Shown here: piece by piece, positions 16,223 through 25,061 of the stretch
Layout of the letters: the number at the start of each line of letters is the position of its first letter
How positions within the stretch are numbered: the stretch's first letter is position 1
NCBI RefSeq assembly: GCF_021538615.1
Contig: NZ_JAJHIZ010000003.1
Span: 2,232,001 to 2,296,000, forward strand
Origin: Niabella agricola
Lineage (GTDB): Bacteria > Bacteroidota > Bacteroidia > Chitinophagales > Chitinophagaceae
Direction of reading: 5' to 3'
Length of the DNA stretch: 64,000 nucleotides
Notes under the pieces: generated by a model
What the model saw: only the letters and a program-made list of their open reading frames with translations
Told to the model about the DNA's origin: nothing
The model's database searches: none
Position numbers and translations under genes: made by a program

Positions 16223-17464
16223 ATGGATATCTTAAGATTCATAACCGCCGGTAGTGTAGACGATGGCAAAAGTACATTGATCGGCCGGCTGTTATACGAT
16301 AGCAAAAGCATTCTTGTGGACCAGTTGGAGGCGCTCGAAAAACAATCAAAAAATAAAAACGCCGATGGCATCGACCTGGCATTACTCACCGATGGTTTAA
16401 GAGCCGAAAGGGAGCAGGGGATCACGATTGACGTAGCCTACCGCTATTTCTCCACCCCCAAACGCAAATTCATCATTGCCGATGCGCCGGGCCACGTACA
16501 GTATACCCGCAACATGATTACCGGCGCGTCCAACTCCAGTCTGATCATCATTCTCATTGATGCCCGAGCCGGGGTGATTGAGCAAACCCGCCGCCATTCC
16601 ATCATCGCGTCGTTGTTGAAAATGCCGCATGTGGTGGTGGCCATCAACAAAATGGACCTGGTTGATTTTTCTGAAGAGCGATTCAACGAGATCAGGGCCG
16701 ATTATGAGAAGGTAGCCGCACAGCTGAATATCGAAAACGTTACTTATGTTCCGATTTCAGCGCTCCTTGGTGATAATATTGTAGATCACTCAGAAGATAT
16801 GCCCTGGTATACAGGCCCGTCCCTGCTGGAGTTCCTGGAAGCCGTTGAAGTGGCTTCCGATATCAACCATACTGACCCGCGCTTCCAGGTACAGTACGTA
16901 ATCCGGCCGCAAACAGCCGAGCTGCACGATTACCGGGGTTATGCCGGACAAATCATCAGTGGTGTATATAAGGTAGGTGATAAAATAAAGATTCTTCCCG
17001 CAGGTATCGACACCTCCATTACAAAGATCGAAGTAGGAGGCAAAGAAGTGAACGAGGCGTTTGCGCCCCAGGCTGCAGTATTGCATATTGCAGACGATAT
17101 CGACATCAGCCGTGGCGACACTTTCGCCCGTATCGATAACCTGCCTAAGGTGGCCAACGAGATCGAGGTGGTACTTTGCTGGCTCGACAATAAACCCCTG
17201 ATCCAGGGTAATAAATATTTTCTTCAGCACAAAGGACGTTTGCTGAAGACCATCGTACGGGAAGTAGCTTACAAACTTGATGTAAATACGCTGGAACGCA
17301 TACCGGCGGAAGATGGTGTAAAGCTCAACGAAGTGGTGCACGCGACCATTAAAACCGCAGCGCCGCTGGTATACGATGATTTTGCAACACTGAGCGACTA
17401 CGGCAATGCCATCCTGGTTGATGAAACCAGCAACAGCACCGTAGCAGCCGTTTTACTAAATTAA
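16223..17464 (+). CDS. cysN: sulfate adenylyltransferase subunit 1 (GTPase)
   Basis: An EF-Tu-like GTPase partner of CysD. G1 is GSVDDGKST (10-18), G3 is DAPGH (87-91) and G4 is NKMD (142-145). Two beta-barrel domains follow. At 413 residues it lacks the APS-kinase (CysC) extension found in some NodQ-type fusions, which agrees with the APS-specific reductase upstream: no PAPS step is needed. Start is the ATG at 16223. Confidence 0.96.
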   Translation: MDILRFITAGSVDDGKSTLIGRLLYDSKSILVDQLEALEKQSKNKNADGIDLALLTDGLRAEREQGITIDVAYRYFSTPKRKFIIADAPGHVQYTRNMITGASNSSLIIILIDARAGVIEQTRRHSIIASLLKMPHVVVAINKMDLVDFSEERFNEIRADYEKVAAQLNIENVTYVPISALLGDNIVDHSEDMPWYTGPSLLEFLEAVEVASDINHTDPRFQVQYVIRPQTAELHDYRGYAGQIISGVYKVGDKIKILPAGIDTSITKIEVGGKEVNEAFAPQAAVLHIADDIDISRGDTFARIDNLPKVANEIEVVLCWLDNKPLIQGNKYFLQHKGRLLKTIVREVAYKLDVNTLERIPAEDGVKLNEVVHATIKTAAPLVYDDFATLSDYGNAILVDETSNSTVAAVLLN

Positions 17465-17505
17465 TCCAAACGATGCCCGGGTATACCGGTGCATTGTTGC
17501 AATTA

Positions 17506-17531
17506 TTAAGTCTACTTTTTAAGTAGATTAA
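17506..17531 (-). promoter_or_regulatory. operator B: CTAC-N7-GTAGACT element before the siroheme methyltransferase gene
   Basis: The minus strand reads TCTACTTAAAAAGTAGACTT, with CTAC and GTAG starting 11 bases apart. The core TCTACTT/AAGTAGA is a perfect inverted repeat. It ends 11 bases before the ATG at 17543, so binding here could block a promoter internal to the cluster or initiation itself. Confidence 0.65.
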
Positions 17532-17542
17532 AAATTCAGCAA

Positions 17543-18418
17543 ATGCTTCTTCAACATACATCCTCCGTAAAAAAGCAGCCACCTAATGGTACCGGCAAGG
17601 TAATTCTTGCCGGTGCGGGACCCGGCGATCCGGATCTGATCACGGTGAAGGCCGCTGATGCGTTACGAAAAGCAGATGTGGTCTTGGCCGACCGCCTGGT
17701 TAGTGATGTAATCCTGCATCGTTATGTAACACCGGCAACCGAGATTGTATATGTGGGAAAAGAATGCAGTAAAAAACGTTCGGTACCGCAACGCACCATT
17801 AATGAGTTGCTGGTGCATTATGCTCTTCAGGGAAAGCTGGTGGTACGGCTTAAGGGCGGTGATGCCTCCATCTTTTCCAATATCCTGGATGAGCTGCAAA
17901 CCCTTACCCGGCATTCCATTTCCTACGAGATCATTCCAGGAGTCACCGCGGCACTGGGAGCGGCGGCCTATTCGGGAATGCCGCTGACGGCCAGGGGCTA
18001 TGCCACCGCAGTGCGGTTCCTCACCTACTATAAATCGGATGTGGTTACGGATGCCTATTGGAAAGAGCTGGCTGCCACGGATGATACCCTGGTATTTTAC
18101 ATGTCGTCCGGCACCCTGGACCAGGTGGTTCAGAAATTAACACAGTTCGGCATCGCCGGAGAAAAACAGCTGGCTGTTGTGGAACAGGCAACCACCTGTT
18201 TTCAGCAGGTGCATACCTGCAGCCTTTACGATTACGCCACCACGCTGAAAGGCACGGCATTAGCCTCTCCCAGCCTGGTGGTAGTGGGTAAGGTAGTAGC
18301 ACTGCACCAGCAGTTCCGGTGGCTGGAAAACAGCAACAGCCGGCAGCTATACTTCAAACCGGTTACCGAAGAAATGATCAATGTTCATCAACAAAATAAT
18401 TTAAAACATGCTATCTGA
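17543..18418 (+). CDS. cobA: uroporphyrinogen-III C-methyltransferase (siroheme branch)
   Basis: Adds two methyl groups from SAM to uroporphyrinogen III, giving precorrin-2 for siroheme. The motifs AGPGDPDLIT (about 25-34), YVGKECSKKR (about 70), VVRLKGGDASIF (about 100) and PGVTAALGAAAYSGMPLTARG are those of SUMT enzymes. The protein is single-domain; the dehydrogenase half of CysG is supplied by the fusion gene at 22833. Its end overlaps the start of cysJ by 11 bases, implying translational coupling with the sulfite reductase that needs siroheme. Confidence 0.95.
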   Translation: MLLQHTSSVKKQPPNGTGKVILAGAGPGDPDLITVKAADALRKADVVLADRLVSDVILHRYVTPATEIVYVGKECSKKRSVPQRTINELLVHYALQGKLVVRLKGGDASIFSNILDELQTLTRHSISYEIIPGVTAALGAAAYSGMPLTARGYATAVRFLTYYKSDVVTDAYWKELAATDDTLVFYMSSGTLDQVVQKLTQFGIAGEKQLAVVEQATTCFQQVHTCSLYDYATTLKGTALASPSLVVVGKVVALHQQFRWLENSNSRQLYFKPVTEEMINVHQQNNLKHAI

Positions 18419-20102
18419 CGCAAAATTGGGAGCCATCAAAAGTCTCACGCCTACGCTTTCGCGGGATGAACTGCTTTGGGCAAGCGGCTATTTCGCCGGC
18501 CTTGCACAGGGCCTTGCGGGCGGACAGGAACCCGCTGTTGCCGCTCCGGCTGCCGTAAAAAAAATATCCCTTGTATACGGAACAGAAACCGGCAATGCCA
18601 AAAAGCTGGCCACACAACTGGCCGGCATTGCCAAAAAGAAAGGGATTACTGTAAAACTCACCGGGCTGGATCAGTACCGTTTTACCGACCTTCCGAAGGA
18701 AGAATACTTCTTTGTGGTGATCAGCACGCAGGGGGAAGGCGAACCGCCCTTACTGGCCAAAAAATTCTACGATCATATTCACGAAAACCAGCTCAACCTC
18801 GGCAAGCTCAAATTCGGAGTGCTGGCACTGGGCGATAGCTCCTACCCGGAGTTCTGCAAAACAGGGGAAGATGTGGATGCCCGCCTGGAGGCCCTGGGCG
18901 CACACCGGGTATTGCCGCTGAAGAAATGCGATGTCGAATACGAAGAAGACGCCCTGCACTGGCTGGACAATGTAGCGGCAGCCCTGCAGTCTACAACAGC
19001 TGCGCCTGCCACCCCGCCTGCCGCAGCACCCAAATCTGCCGGCAAAAAATATTACATGGGGAAAGTGATCACCAATATCAATCTCAACGACCGGGGCTCC
19101 AACAAGCAGACCTTCCATATCGAGATCACGACCGAAGAACCCATCGACTACCAGCCGGGTGACGCCCTGGGCATCGTGCCTTCCAACAAACAAAGCATGA
19201 TCAATAAGATCATCGGCATCACCGGGATCGACCCCGAGAAAGAGATCCAGACAGAGAAGGTTAAGGCACCGGTACGTGACCTGCTGAGCCAGCACCTGAA
19301 CATCTGCTACCTGCTGAAATCAACGGTTAAGAAATATGCAGCCCTCACCAACCAGCAGATACCCGACACAAGAATGAGCCTGTACGACCTTTTACGCATT
19401 TACCCGGTAAAAGATGCCGCGCAGTTTGAAGAGGTGATCAAGATCCTCACAGCCCAATCGCCGCGCCTTTATTCCATCTCGTCATCGCCAAATGCGCATG
19501 GGGAGAACGAGATCCATATTACCGTGTCCAAAAACCAGTTCACGGTAGAAGACGAAGAACGTTACGGAGTTTGCAGCGAATTCCTTTCGGACCTGGATGA
19601 GGATCATGAAATTGAATTTTATATCCAAAAAGCCAAACACTTTAAATTACCGGAAGAAACCAGCGATATCATCATGATTGGACCCGGCACCGGTGTGGCG
19701 CCCTTCCGCTCTTTCCTTGCTGAGCGGGATGCAACAGGCGCCAGTGGCCGGAACTGGTTGTTTTTTGGTGAACAACATTTTGTAACCGACTTTTTGTACC
19801 AGACTGAAATTCAAAATTACCTGGAAACAGGCGTATTAAACAACCTGGACCTGGCCTTTTCAAGAGACACCGATCAAAAGATCTATGTACAGCACCGCGT
19901 TAAAGAAAAAGGCGATGAGCTCCTGGACTGGTTGAATAATGGGGCACATCTGTACATTTGCGGTGCAAAAGATCCTATGTGCAGGGATGTAGAAGATACC
20001 TTTATAGAACTGTTCAAGACTAAAGGAAAGTCGGAAGAAGAAGCCCGCAATTACCTTGTTCAGCTGGAGGAAGAAGGAAGGTATTCGAAGGATGTATATT
20101 AG
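18408..20102 (+). CDS. cysJ: sulfite reductase flavoprotein subunit (diflavin reductase)
   Basis: A 564-residue NADPH-FAD-FMN electron donor to CysI. After about 50 residues comes a flavodoxin domain (VYGTETGNAKKL at about 56-67, to about 195). An Ala/Pro linker then leads to the FAD domain with RLYSISSSP and YGVCSEFL, and to the NADPH domain with GPGTGVAPFRSFL (from about 424), CGAKDPM and the C-terminal RYSKDVY. It overlaps the methyltransferase gene by 11 bases. An 83-base gap of repeated GTTTGTGG-like words separates it from cysI. Confidence 0.96.
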   Translation: MLSDAKLGAIKSLTPTLSRDELLWASGYFAGLAQGLAGGQEPAVAAPAAVKKISLVYGTETGNAKKLATQLAGIAKKKGITVKLTGLDQYRFTDLPKEEYFFVVISTQGEGEPPLLAKKFYDHIHENQLNLGKLKFGVLALGDSSYPEFCKTGEDVDARLEALGAHRVLPLKKCDVEYEEDALHWLDNVAAALQSTTAAPATPPAAAPKSAGKKYYMGKVITNINLNDRGSNKQTFHIEITTEEPIDYQPGDALGIVPSNKQSMINKIIGITGIDPEKEIQTEKVKAPVRDLLSQHLNICYLLKSTVKKYAALTNQQIPDTRMSLYDLLRIYPVKDAAQFEEVIKILTAQSPRLYSISSSPNAHGENEIHITVSKNQFTVEDEERYGVCSEFLSDLDEDHEIEFYIQKAKHFKLPEETSDIIMIGPGTGVAPFRSFLAERDATGASGRNWLFFGEQHFVTDFLYQTEIQNYLETGVLNNLDLAFSRDTDQKIYVQHRVKEKGDELLDWLNNGAHLYICGAKDPMCRDVEDTFIELFKTKGKSEEEARNYLVQLEEEGRYSKDVY

Positions 20103-20185
20103 TTAATAAAATTTATCGTTTGTGGTTTGTGATTTGTGGTTGGTAATGACCATAAACGAAAAACCAGAAACCAGAAACAAAAACA

Positions 20186-21856
20186 ATGAGCGAGAAAAAT
20201 AATTTATCCGGAACGGAAAAAATCAAAGTTGCCAGCCAGGGTCTGCGTGGAACGCTGAAAGAAAGCCTTCAAGATGCACACACCGGTGCCATCCGGGAAG
20301 ACGACCAGGCATTGGTAAAATTCCACGGCATGTATATGCAGGATGATCGCGACCGTCGTGAGGAACGAAGCCGCAAAAAACTGGAGCCGCTGTATTCCTT
20401 TATGATCCGTTTACGGTTACCTGGTGGATTTATGACACCCGAACAATGGATCGGGCTGCATCATGTAGCAGGAAAATATTCCACTGGCACCATAAAAATC
20501 ACTACAAGACAAACCATCCAATTGCACGGCATTCTGAAATCGCACACCAAACCTACGATCAGTGCATTTAATACCATGCACCTGGATTCGATTGCAGCCT
20601 GCGGCGATGTAAACCGGAATGTGACCTGCGCCTCACATCCAAAGGAATCTCCCCTGCACGAAGAAATTTATCAGTTTGCCCGGGAAATCAGTGCACATCA
20701 CCTGCCTAAAACAAGAGGCTATTACGAGGTATGGATGGACGCCGAAAAATTAGTGGAAACAACGGAAGAGGATCCGCTGTACCAGGACCGCTACCTGCCC
20801 CGGAAATTTAAGATCGGGATCGCGATTCCGCCCAATAATGACGTGGATGTGTTCATCAACGACCTGGGTCTTATTGCGATCATCGAAGATGGCGTTTTAA
20901 AAGGATACAATTTTGCGGCCGGCGGTGGTTTGGGCTCTACACATGGAAATGCCAACACATACGCACGCCTCGGAAGCATGCTGGGCTATCTGCCCAAAGA
21001 ACTGGCCATGCAGGCTATTTACGAGGTGATTACCGTGCAGCGCGACTTCGGAAACCGCAGCGACCGCAAACAGGCACGTTTGAAATACACCATCGATAAA
21101 CTGGGCGTGGATGCTTACCGTGCAGAGGTGGAAAAGCGCTGTGGCTTCTCCTTTGAGCCCGCCCGCCCCTATGCCTTTACCAGTCGTAAAGATGCCTATG
21201 GATGGGCACAAAACCACGAGGGGAAATGGTATTATACCTTATTTGTTGAAAATGGCCGGGTAGTAGATGAAAACAATTACCCCTTAAAAACCGGCTTATT
21301 AAAAATAGCAGAAACAGGAAAAGCAAATTTCCGGTTCACCTGTAATCAAAACCTGATCCTGAGTGATATTGCAGATGCCGACAAAGCGGCGATTGAACAG
21401 CTGCTGGCTGCACACCAGATCAGCAAAAGCACAGACAATGCCAGCCCGATGCGGCGGAACTCAATGGCCTGTGTAGCGCTGAATACCTGTGCCCTGGCAA
21501 TGGCGGAGGCCCAGCGTTACCTGCCCACTCTTATCAGCAAAATAGAACCGCTGTTGCAGAAGCACCAGTTACAGGAAGAAGACATTATTGTGCGCATGAC
21601 CGGTTGTCCGAATGGCTGCGGTCGCTCTCCCAATGCAGAAATCGGGTTTGTAGGCACTTCCCTGGGTAAATACAACCTTCACATCGGAGGGGATCGCCTG
21701 GGTGAACGCCTGAATACGAAATATAAAGACAGCCTGGATGAAGCCGGTATTTTAGAAACACTCGACGGCCTGTTTGGTGTTTATGTAAAAGAACGGAATG
21801 CCGGCGAAACCTTCGGCGATTTTTCACAGCGCAAATGGATCAATGATAGCCACTGA
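20186..21856 (+). CDS. cysI: sulfite reductase hemoprotein subunit
   Basis: A 556-residue siroheme/[4Fe-4S] enzyme that reduces sulfite to sulfide. Cluster and siroheme ligands are Cys429-x5-Cys435 and Cys474-x3-Cys478 (GCPNGCGR). Substrate-site basic residues lie in TTRQTIQLHG (106-115) and the CGDVNRNVTC motif (139-148). It starts at the ATG at 20186. It is the centre of the assimilatory operon. Confidence 0.97.
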   Translation: MSEKNNLSGTEKIKVASQGLRGTLKESLQDAHTGAIREDDQALVKFHGMYMQDDRDRREERSRKKLEPLYSFMIRLRLPGGFMTPEQWIGLHHVAGKYSTGTIKITTRQTIQLHGILKSHTKPTISAFNTMHLDSIAACGDVNRNVTCASHPKESPLHEEIYQFAREISAHHLPKTRGYYEVWMDAEKLVETTEEDPLYQDRYLPRKFKIGIAIPPNNDVDVFINDLGLIAIIEDGVLKGYNFAAGGGLGSTHGNANTYARLGSMLGYLPKELAMQAIYEVITVQRDFGNRSDRKQARLKYTIDKLGVDAYRAEVEKRCGFSFEPARPYAFTSRKDAYGWAQNHEGKWYYTLFVENGRVVDENNYPLKTGLLKIAETGKANFRFTCNQNLILSDIADADKAAIEQLLAAHQISKSTDNASPMRRNSMACVALNTCALAMAEAQRYLPTLISKIEPLLQKHQLQEEDIIVRMTGCPNGCGRSPNAEIGFVGTSLGKYNLHIGGDRLGERLNTKYKDSLDEAGILETLDGLFGVYVKERNAGETFGDFSQRKWINDSH

Positions 21857-21985
21857 GGCATAGACGAAGCGGATCGTTACCGCTACCGGACATACTAAAA
21901 AAACAGCGCTAAAGCAGCAGATGCTTTTAAATTGTATTATAAAAACTGGAATCCAGCACTTCAGTGACCAATTTAAACAAACATC

Positions 21986-22828
21986 ATGAACGAAAAAGAT
22001 TTTTTAAGCCTTTTACAAAGGCACAATAAAAAACATACTGGTAATCTTCCGGATAAAGCCTTAAGCCATCAGTTTGTAGATGATATTTTTGGCTTCCTGT
22101 TCGTTCCCCAAACGGGCGTGAACCAGAAGGAGACGGACCTGGAAAAAGGCTGGTATTCGCTGAAAAGTCATCTTACAACCCTGATCTATGATGTAGTAAG
22201 CGACGGCGCAAAAGCGCAGGCGCTTTCCGATGCTTTTTTTACCGGCTTACCCGACCTTTATGAAACGCTGCAAAAAGACGCTTCTTTTTTCCTGGCCAAT
22301 GATCCGGCGGCATTAAATAAGGAAGAAGTATTGCATGCCTATCCCGGGTTTTATGCCATTGCTGTATACCGCATTTCAAATGCCTTATGGAAACTGGGGA
22401 TTCGGGTACTGCCGCGTATTTTCACCGAATATGCACACAGCAAAACCGGCATCGATATTCATCCCGGCGCCACCATTGGTGCATCTTTCTTTATCGATCA
22501 TGGCACCGGTGTGGTCATTGGTGAAACCGCCATTATTGGTGAAAAAGTAAAGATCTACCAGGGCGTTACCATCGGCGCCTTAAACTCGGCCAAGGTAAAA
22601 AAAGATCAAAAGAGACATCCTACTGTTGAAGACAATGTGATCCTTTATTCAGGAGCCACTATACTCGGTGGTGATACCGTGATCGGCAAAGACAGCGTCA
22701 TTGGCGGCAATGCCTGGATCACGTTTAGCGTACCACCATCTTCATTGGTGTATCATAAAAGTGAAGTGGTAGAAAAAGAGCATTTCTCCCATCAGAACTC
22801 CGTGAATGCCATACTGAAAAAAAAGTAA
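21986..22828 (+). CDS. cysE: serine O-acetyltransferase
   Basis: Makes O-acetylserine, the carbon acceptor for sulfide in cysteine synthesis. An N-terminal helical region of about 140 residues precedes the left-handed beta-helix with hexapeptide repeats (IHPGATIG, FFIDHGTGVVIGE, AIIGEKVKIYQGVTIGAL). HPTVEDNVILYSGATILGG and a C-terminal tail follow. It is 280 residues long, resembling the longer SAT subfamily. Four bases separate its stop from the next gene, so the two are co-translated. No cysteine synthase gene lies in the window. Confidence 0.94.
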   Translation: MNEKDFLSLLQRHNKKHTGNLPDKALSHQFVDDIFGFLFVPQTGVNQKETDLEKGWYSLKSHLTTLIYDVVSDGAKAQALSDAFFTGLPDLYETLQKDASFFLANDPAALNKEEVLHAYPGFYAIAVYRISNALWKLGIRVLPRIFTEYAHSKTGIDIHPGATIGASFFIDHGTGVVIGETAIIGEKVKIYQGVTIGALNSAKVKKDQKRHPTVEDNVILYSGATILGGDTVIGKDSVIGGNAWITFSVPPSSLVYHKSEVVEKEHFSHQNSVNAILKKK

Positions 22829-22832
22829 CTGC

Positions 22833-24413
22833 ATGAAGGAACAGCAACAGGTTCATCCAAACGGAATACAGGAAACATCTAATACACTTTTCCCGGTTTT
22901 TTTAAAACTGGAGACCCTGCAATTGCTGATCATTGGCGGTGGGAACGTAGCCCTGGAAAAGCTTGGAGCCGTATTGGCCAACTCCCCGGCTACGCATATA
23001 CACCTGGTAGCAACCGTGATTGCGCCGGAGGTAAAAGAACTGGCAGCCACGCATCCGGATCTGCGGCTCAGCGAACGACCTTATTCCATTGAAGATATCC
23101 GGGCATCCAGTCTGGTTATTGCGGCCGTGAACAACCTTGAAACAGCCATCCGGATAAAAGCCGATGCCGAAAAAGAAGAAAAGCTGGTAAATATTGCAGA
23201 CAAACCGGCCCTTTGTGATTTTTACCTCGGTTCGGTGGTAAAAAAAGGGCACCTGAAAATTGCCATCTCCACAAACGGTAAATCGCCCACCGTCGCCAAG
23301 CGCCTTCGGGAAACCTTTACGGCGGCTATTCCCGATGAAATGAATGACCTGCTCGACAATATGCAACAGATACGCGACCAGCTTTCCGGTAACCTCGATC
23401 ATAAGGTAAAAGTGCTCAACAGTATTACGAAGGATCTTGCGGTGAATGGTATAAGCGGCGATGCCACATTTAATGTTGATAATCCGCCTGAAAGTGAGGT
23501 AGTAGACAGTTCCGCCCTGGTTGCCAATGCTACCCGGCGCAGTACGCCCTACCTGGTTGGTATCGGTTTATTCCTGGTACTGGCCCTGGCCATCTATACC
23601 ATTTATATTTTCGGGGTCAGCGATACCATCCTTCATTTTTTAAACAAGGACCACCACATGTTCTACTGGATGCTGTTGGTCGGCTTCCTGGCCGAGATCG
23701 TAGCAGGCTCAATGGGCATGGGTTACGGCGTGATCTGCACCACCATCCTGCTGATGCTGAATGTAGCGCCTCCGATCGTGAGCGCCAGCATTCACTCCGC
23801 GGAATCCTTTACTACCGCAGCCGGCAGTATCAGTCATTATAAACTAGGCAACGTAAATAAAAAACTTACCAAGGCGCTGGCTATACCCGCCGTTATCGGT
23901 GCCATCATCGGCGCCCTGGCCTTATCCTACCTGGGAGAAAAAGATGCCAAGCTCATGAAGCCCTTTATTGCAGCCTACACCATGTACCTGGGTATCCGGA
24001 TCCTGATGAATACATTTAAAAGAAAACCCGCCGTTAAAAAAGCCGCGCCGAAAAAAACAAATATTACCGCCTTAGGGCTGGCCGGCGGCTTTATTGATTC
24101 CTTTGGCGGAGGCGGATGGGGTCCCCTGGTTACCGGCACCTTTATCAAAAACGGCCGTACCCCCCGTTATGTAGTGGGCAGTTCTACCGTGGCCAAATGC
24201 ATCCTCACCATTACCAGCGCCGTCACCTTTGTATTTACCCTGGGCATCCAGCACTGGAACATTGTAGCCGGTTTGCTCATCGGCGGCATCATCACAGCAC
24301 CATTTTCTGCAATGCTCACCGCAAAGCTTCCCGCTAAAAAAATGTTTGCCATTGTCGGAATACTCGTCATCATTATGAGTTGCATTACCATTTACAGGGC
24401 AGTGTTTTTGTGA
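22833..24413 (+). CDS. fusion of siroheme-synthase dehydrogenase domain and TSUP (TauE/SafE) permease
   Basis: A 526-residue two-part protein. Residues 20-205 match the Met8p/CysG N-terminal domain: an NAD-binding LLIIGGGNVALEKL (31-44), Asp123 in IADKPALCDF at the position of the CysG catalytic Asp, and AISTNGKSP (144-152) with Ser146. This domain would oxidise precorrin-2 and may insert iron. A linker leads to a helix at about 236-258 and then a TSUP permease (about 275-526) with the duplicated GSMGMGYG and DSFGGGGWGP motifs, a family that moves sulfite, sulfonates or other sulfur anions. Both halves serve sulfite metabolism. It is the last gene of the cys run. Confidence 0.9.
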   Translation: MKEQQQVHPNGIQETSNTLFPVFLKLETLQLLIIGGGNVALEKLGAVLANSPATHIHLVATVIAPEVKELAATHPDLRLSERPYSIEDIRASSLVIAAVNNLETAIRIKADAEKEEKLVNIADKPALCDFYLGSVVKKGHLKIAISTNGKSPTVAKRLRETFTAAIPDEMNDLLDNMQQIRDQLSGNLDHKVKVLNSITKDLAVNGISGDATFNVDNPPESEVVDSSALVANATRRSTPYLVGIGLFLVLALAIYTIYIFGVSDTILHFLNKDHHMFYWMLLVGFLAEIVAGSMGMGYGVICTTILLMLNVAPPIVSASIHSAESFTTAAGSISHYKLGNVNKKLTKALAIPAVIGAIIGALALSYLGEKDAKLMKPFIAAYTMYLGIRILMNTFKRKPAVKKAAPKKTNITALGLAGGFIDSFGGGGWGPLVTGTFIKNGRTPRYVVGSSTVAKCILTITSAVTFVFTLGIQHWNIVAGLLIGGIITAPFSAMLTAKLPAKKMFAIVGILVIIMSCITIYRAVFL

Positions 24414-24430
24414 GGTTGATTAACGCCCGG

Positions 24431-24753
24431 CTATTTAGGGTTTTGCGGGATGATATCGATCACCTGTGGATCCTGCTCTAAAGCAGCACTATCAAAAACG
24501 GTGACGATGTATTTCTTTGCTCCTGGTCCGAAAGACGCAGGATACTCAAATACCGACCTAAATGATGGTTTGCATGATCTGCATTCAATAACCTTATTGA
24601 AACAATGTCACCAACTGCAATCAGCGGCTTCACTTCAGGATACCGGTCAAAATCAAAGACCAGGTATTCTAAAGTAGTCCATTCATTTACTTCCTTAATA
24701 CCATACGCATTATTGCAAAGAACAGAGCGGATGACATATTCCTCATATTTCAT
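24431..24753 (-). pseudogene. small unknown gene with an apparent frameshift
   Basis: From the ATG at 24753 one frame gives MKYEEYVIRSVLCNNAYGIK and continues sensibly to about VGDIVS. The frame then enters less protein-like sequence and stops at 24478. The neighbouring frame from about 24605 reads CFNKVIECRSCKPSFRSVFE, then FGPGAKKYIVTVFDSAALEQ, and ends in IIPQNPK with TAG at 24431-24433. Joining the two gives a coherent protein of about 106 residues, so a single indel near 24600-24610 is likely, either real or a sequencing error. Function is unknown. It lies between the two TSUP fusion genes on the opposite strand. Confidence 0.5.
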
Positions 24754-24873
24754 TTAGATTGCCTTTAAATTTAACGGGTTGCCATAACCAATAGCGCTTG
24801 TTGTACAACAACGGCTTGCCATGAGATCATCGGCGAATAGCCAGCAGCAACAAATTTAACAACCCCAAATACC

Positions 24874-24912
24874 CTACTTTTTTTATAGACTAATAAAAAT
24901 CCCTTAGTTTTG
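24874..24912 (+). promoter_or_regulatory. operator C over a Bacteroidota promoter, before the second TSUP fusion
   Basis: CTAC (24874-24877), seven bases, then ATAGACTAATAA (from 24885) is the operator with one mismatch in the second half-site. TTTA at 24882-24885, a 19-base spacer and TAGTTTTG at 24905-24912 form the promoter. Operator and promoter have the same register as at 26646-26685. The untranslated leader to the ATG at 25062 would be about 140 bases. A looser CTAC...TTAGAC pair with 13-base spacing occurs at 25039-25057. Nothing else was seen in the 24754-25061 gap. Confidence 0.7.
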
Positions 24913-25061
24913 CTGCGCGACCGATTAATATAGACAATTTCCGGCAGTATCAACAGTAACACACCGCATATTTACGGGAAGCTTTGTGTTAGAGCCGTTG
25001 CTTTTCCGCTTTTAAACACCGCATTTTGATCATTGAGCCTACTAAAAATAATTAGACAAAA

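Noticed and set aside
25039..25057. CTAC...TTAGAC before the second TSUP fusion
   Set aside because: The spacing is 13, not 11, and the second half is mismatched; not counted as a full site.
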